From: Zeus faber | Lineage: Eukaryota > Chordata > Actinopteri > Zeiformes > Zeidae | DNA: 64,000 nucleotides | Direction of reading: 5' to 3' | Assembly (NCBI GenBank): GCA_960531495.1 | Contig: OY482855.1 | Location: 1,736,001-1,800,000 of the forward strand | In this document: positions 60,939 through 64,000 of the stretch, piece after piece | Numbering within the stretch: the stretch's first letter is position 1 | Layout of the letters: every line of letters begins with the position of its first letter | Program-made: the position numbers and the translations under genes | Notes under the pieces: generated by a model | The model's input: only the letters and a program-made list of their open reading frames with translations | Told to the model about the DNA's origin: nothing | Databases searched by the model: none

Positions 60939-61802
60939 TCATGTGAGATAGGCGTGTGGTTCTTCCCCATTTTTAAATCTCAGGCCTGCCAGGGCCACTG
61001 TGTTGCGTCTGGTCGGCCAGGTTTCTCTCATGGCTGTCCATATGTCATTCCGCATGTGGTCGAATGGGTGCTCGTGTGCCATGGTGAGGGTTCTAACTCC
61101 TCTTTCCAGGGAGGTCAGGGTGATGTTTCCTGCTGTGGCGCGGAGAATGGCTCGCACATCTCTTAGGGCTAGTGTGTCAGCCGCTGTGTGGTTTTCGAAG
61201 ATTCGGATCCATGCTGCAGCTCCTTTGTCCAACGCTGATAGGTTGCCTTTGAGGGCCTGCATGTCGCGGTGGTACCAGGGAACAAATGTTTCTCTTTTGG
61301 CGGACTGCTTTTGTTCCTCCTCTCGTTGTCTAATTTTCGAGCGGGTAACTATCCCTATTGCTGACGATCTTCTGGCCTGGCTTTTGGATGATGCTATAAG
61401 GGTTCCTTTTCTTCTGTTGTCGTTTGTGTACTCTCCCCGGGAGCTGCCACTGTTTTTGAATGACCACTTTTTTGTCTTAGTCTCGTGGTCTGACATGGGT
61501 TCTTCTTCCCAGGAGCGGAGGGGGGTGGGGTGTCTTTGTTTTGTTTTCTTAAAGGTGTATTTGGGGACTACAGGGGTAGGTGAAGGTGTGGGCTGGCTTC
61601 GGGTCTTTTGTTTTTCTTTGGGTTGTTGTTTGGCTGTAGCGTCTGCAGGAGGTGCTATGAGATGAACATGGGTTGTGTTGGCATCCTCTGGTAGTGGGCC
61701 ACATTGTCCAGTCAGTGTGACAGTTGCGTGGCTAACCCTTGTGGTACATTTCTTTTTCCTTTCTTGATGTCTTTTTGTGGTTTGTAGGACTGGCAAGTGC
61801 AT
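60939..61802 (-). pseudogene. ERV Gag: basic linker and capsid region
   Basis: About 287 codons. The first 170 are low-complexity and basic (QPKEKQKTRSQPTPSPTP, then KKTKQRHPTP), and the rest resembles a gamma/epsilon-type capsid (PWYHRDMQALKGNLSALDKG, MRNDIWTAMRETWP). Between 61,802 and the repeat border at 61,930 acidic, coding-like pieces appear in other frames (SENKDNDQTS), so the N-terminus of Gag is probably missing or shifted. No matrix domain, leader or primer-binding site is recognisable. The ATG near 61,802 is therefore a frame start, not a proven one. Confidence 0.7.
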
Positions 61803-61930
61803 TCGTCGTCCTCTGTATTAGAGGAGAGAAACTCTTTGTGTCTGTTTAATCGTTAGGGGGCGATGTCTGATCATTGTCCTTGTTCTCACTGTCAGATGGC
61901 TTTGGGGAGGGCTGTACTCGGAAATGGATT

Positions 61931-64000
61931 TGAGTTTTCGTGCCGACCACCGTAGGGTAGGTTTTTATCAGCAGATTAATTGAAAATGGATAGTTAGGTG
62001 CAGGCAAAGGCCAAAGGTCAGGGTTTACCACCATACTACTCTTCCCCCGCGTGAATACATTGCACTTTTTCTTTGTTACAAAGCATATCAGGAGACTTAC
62101 TAAGCCCTGTGTGAGCCCTTGTTTGTTTTCTTGTGCCATCTGCTCCTTTTTATTTTATAATAAATAATTGTAATTTTTTATCTACCTTTTGTACAGTGGG
62201 TGTAGGTTTATTCCCCGTTCGATTAAGTTTGGAAGAAAATATTATACTGTCAAAACCATCAAATTCAATAACAATTGATTCTGTGCTCTCTTTTAAAGTA
62301 TATGTGGTATTTGTCATACTTATCTGGAAATCAATTGATGAACCGGTATTTAAGTCGAAAATGATCTGCATAATATGCTCAAATTTACTACATTTACTTA
62401 CAGCGTGCTTAGGTAGAAAAATAATCTTTACTTTCCAATTTTTGATATGTTTAAGTGGTGTTGGCCTGAGGCCTGATTTCTTAAATTGGTTGTATATCCT
62501 TTCAAATTAATAATTATACTTTTGGAAGGTTTATATTTTTCAATCAGAATCTGACCTATTGATTAAAAAAAGTGTTCAGTGTCAAAGTTTGCATGTCAAT
62601 AGACCATAACATGGTGGGTCCCCTGTGTAATCAAAAAGTCAGGTGGGGTTCCCATGAGGCTCAAAAATTCAGGTCTAAAATCTTTTTGAGGGTTATCATT
62701 TTTTAAAGTAGTTTTTGTATCATCAAAAAATGATCCGTGATTTATGTACTCAACACTAAACATTTTACGAGACACAAGGACGCGTTAGCATGGGCTATGC
62801 CACGTGAAAACCCCAGCATGCAATGGGGGGCGTACCTTCGTATTCCTGTCTATTATTTGTCCGCATTTTGTTAATTGTTTATATTCTTGTTATTTACATT
62901 TACATTTACATTTAGTCATTTAGCAGATGCTTTTATCCAAAGCGACTTACAAGGGAGAATAACATTCAAGCTACAGCTATTTCTCTACATTCTGCTGGTA
63001 CTTGTAGAGTTAATTGACTAACCGATATGATGGTCTATAGACCAATCAATAGAAAAAATAGTTTCACCTTTACAGCCAGCAGTAAGTTTTTTGGATGCTT
63101 TAAATTGCAGTACACTTGTTCTAGAAAATGATCAGTTTCTAAGTTATGGAGCCATTTCAAAATGTTATTGTCGAATTAGTGTCTTGTGCTGTTCTTATTT
63201 ATCTATTGTGCCTCAACACTTTTAGAAGCCTCGTGGAAAGTCAGTAGTATTTATTTTGGGTTTTTGTCTGTTAAGAAACAGGTGATCACCAGAAAGTGCG
63301 CCTGTAGCCAATTTCCACCGTGACTGGACGAAGCCACAAGCTGGTCATTACAGCAGAGTCTCCAGATAAGAAGGTATTTTTGTTTGATTATTTATGAACA
63401 ATACTTGAAGACAAAAGTTGTGATTTTCATGAAAAAAAAAGACTTTCTATGTTTCTAGTTTGTACTTCTTGTTGGTGACTCCCATCTACGGAGCATTGTG
63501 GATGGATTTGTGAAGATGCCAGGGGACCGAGGTACTGAATGCTTTTTTGTCTCGGAGACCTGACGCAGTTTGTGTTGTAGCCCCTAGCAGCGACTTGACG
63601 GCCAGCAGGACCATCGACGAGGCAGCAGTAGACTTTCGCAGCCTCCTGGTCAGTGTCTGCAGTAGCTGGCCAAAGTTACGCTTCATGTTTAGTACATTTT
63701 TGGTAGTATTGGTACTATTAATACTTTTGCTTTGTGAGCTCTGCAGAACATATTTTACATTTTGAAAACAAATGTACTGTAATAAACACCTTTTTTTTTT
63801 TGTGTGTTTGTATAGGTGTTTGTCCTGGACTTCCTTCCGCGTCTGACTATTTGCTCCGTGAGGAATACCATCCTGTGGCGGCATGCATGGGAAGCATATT
63901 TTAATTTTAGTACAGTTAAATGTATAACGGAGTATATATTTTTAGACAAACCAATTCAATAAATATTTCTAATGAACAAAGTTGACATCTATGTATGCAT
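61931..64000. repeat. Right copy of the 12,057-bp-spaced direct repeat (runs off the window)
   Basis: Begins TGAGTTTTCGTGCC directly after ERV sequence (GAAATGGATT) and matches 49,874-51,943 to the last base of the window. It starts inside what is, in the left copy, the right arm of the foldback element, so only half of that element is present here. Confidence 0.95.
63276..63901 (+). pseudogene. SGNH-hydrolase-like gene remnant, second copy (first exons)
   Basis: Corresponds to 51,219-51,844 at an offset of 12,057 bp. The same in-frame TAG, the GDS-containing exon from 63,459, the same frame change and the exon from 63,816 are present. The visible coding difference is CSSWPK here against CSRWPK on the left. 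Because the lesions are shared, decay came before the duplication. Later exons lie beyond the window. Confidence 0.65.

Noticed and set aside
57017-61665. Plus-strand open frames across the ERV (for example 61,000-61,665)
   Set aside because: They are antisense to clear Gag and Pol motifs on the minus strand and show no recognisable domain.

Overview
The window looks like a repeat-dominated stretch of a teleost fish nuclear genome. The reasons are an L2/CR1-type LINE, a sushi-ichi-like Ty3/gypsy LTR element, a fish-type gamma/epsilon-like endogenous retrovirus (ERV), a dispersed repeat with the core CTTTTATCCAAAGCGACTTA, and split, decayed exons of an SGNH-hydrolase-like gene family that I associate with fish. 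I see no intact host gene, no rRNA or tRNA gene, no CRISPR array and no bacterial-style operon.

Layout. (1) 1-2,660: 5' part of a minus-strand LINE (endonuclease plus reverse transcriptase) with one in-frame stop; its 3' end lies outside the window. (2) 2,677-43,370: about 40.7 kb, nearly two thirds of the window, of one satellite built from 4-bp words (GAAA, GATT, GAAT), mostly ordered as the 12-mer GATTGAAAGAAA. It has two sequence domains (A, to about 15.4 kb; B, from about 15.85 kb), higher-order repeats of about 2.6-3.1 kb, and an exact-looking 1,752-bp tandem duplication near its right end. The long open frames across it come from the 12-bp period and are not genes. (3) 43,678-46,604: a sushi-ichi-like LTR retrotransposon with a 5-bp target duplication (GTACA), internally deleted from the middle of RT into the 3' LTR. 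(4) 46,605-49,873: mostly non-coding, with a candidate first exon, a mariner/Tigger-like terminal fragment, one exon of a Myb/SANT-like basic domain, and a 400-bp foldback element. (5) 49,874-61,930: a block whose first 2,070 bp are repeated, almost unchanged, at 61,931-64,000 (offset 12,057 bp). It holds an SGNH-hydrolase-like pseudogene (plus strand), a fragment of one ERV (53.3-54.0 kb), a composite inverted repeat (54.2-55.3 kb) and a larger ERV (gag-pro-pol-env remnants, minus strand, 55.3-61.9 kb) with many frameshifts.

How it fits together. These are mobile elements and satellites in different stages of decay, not a working gene set. The two main open questions are what the 40-kb array with recent higher-order homogenisation is (heterochromatin, pericentromere or sex-linked block), and whether the 12-kb spaced repeat is a recent tandem duplication, which I favour, or a pair of unusually long LTRs. 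I did not find a clearly new functional system.
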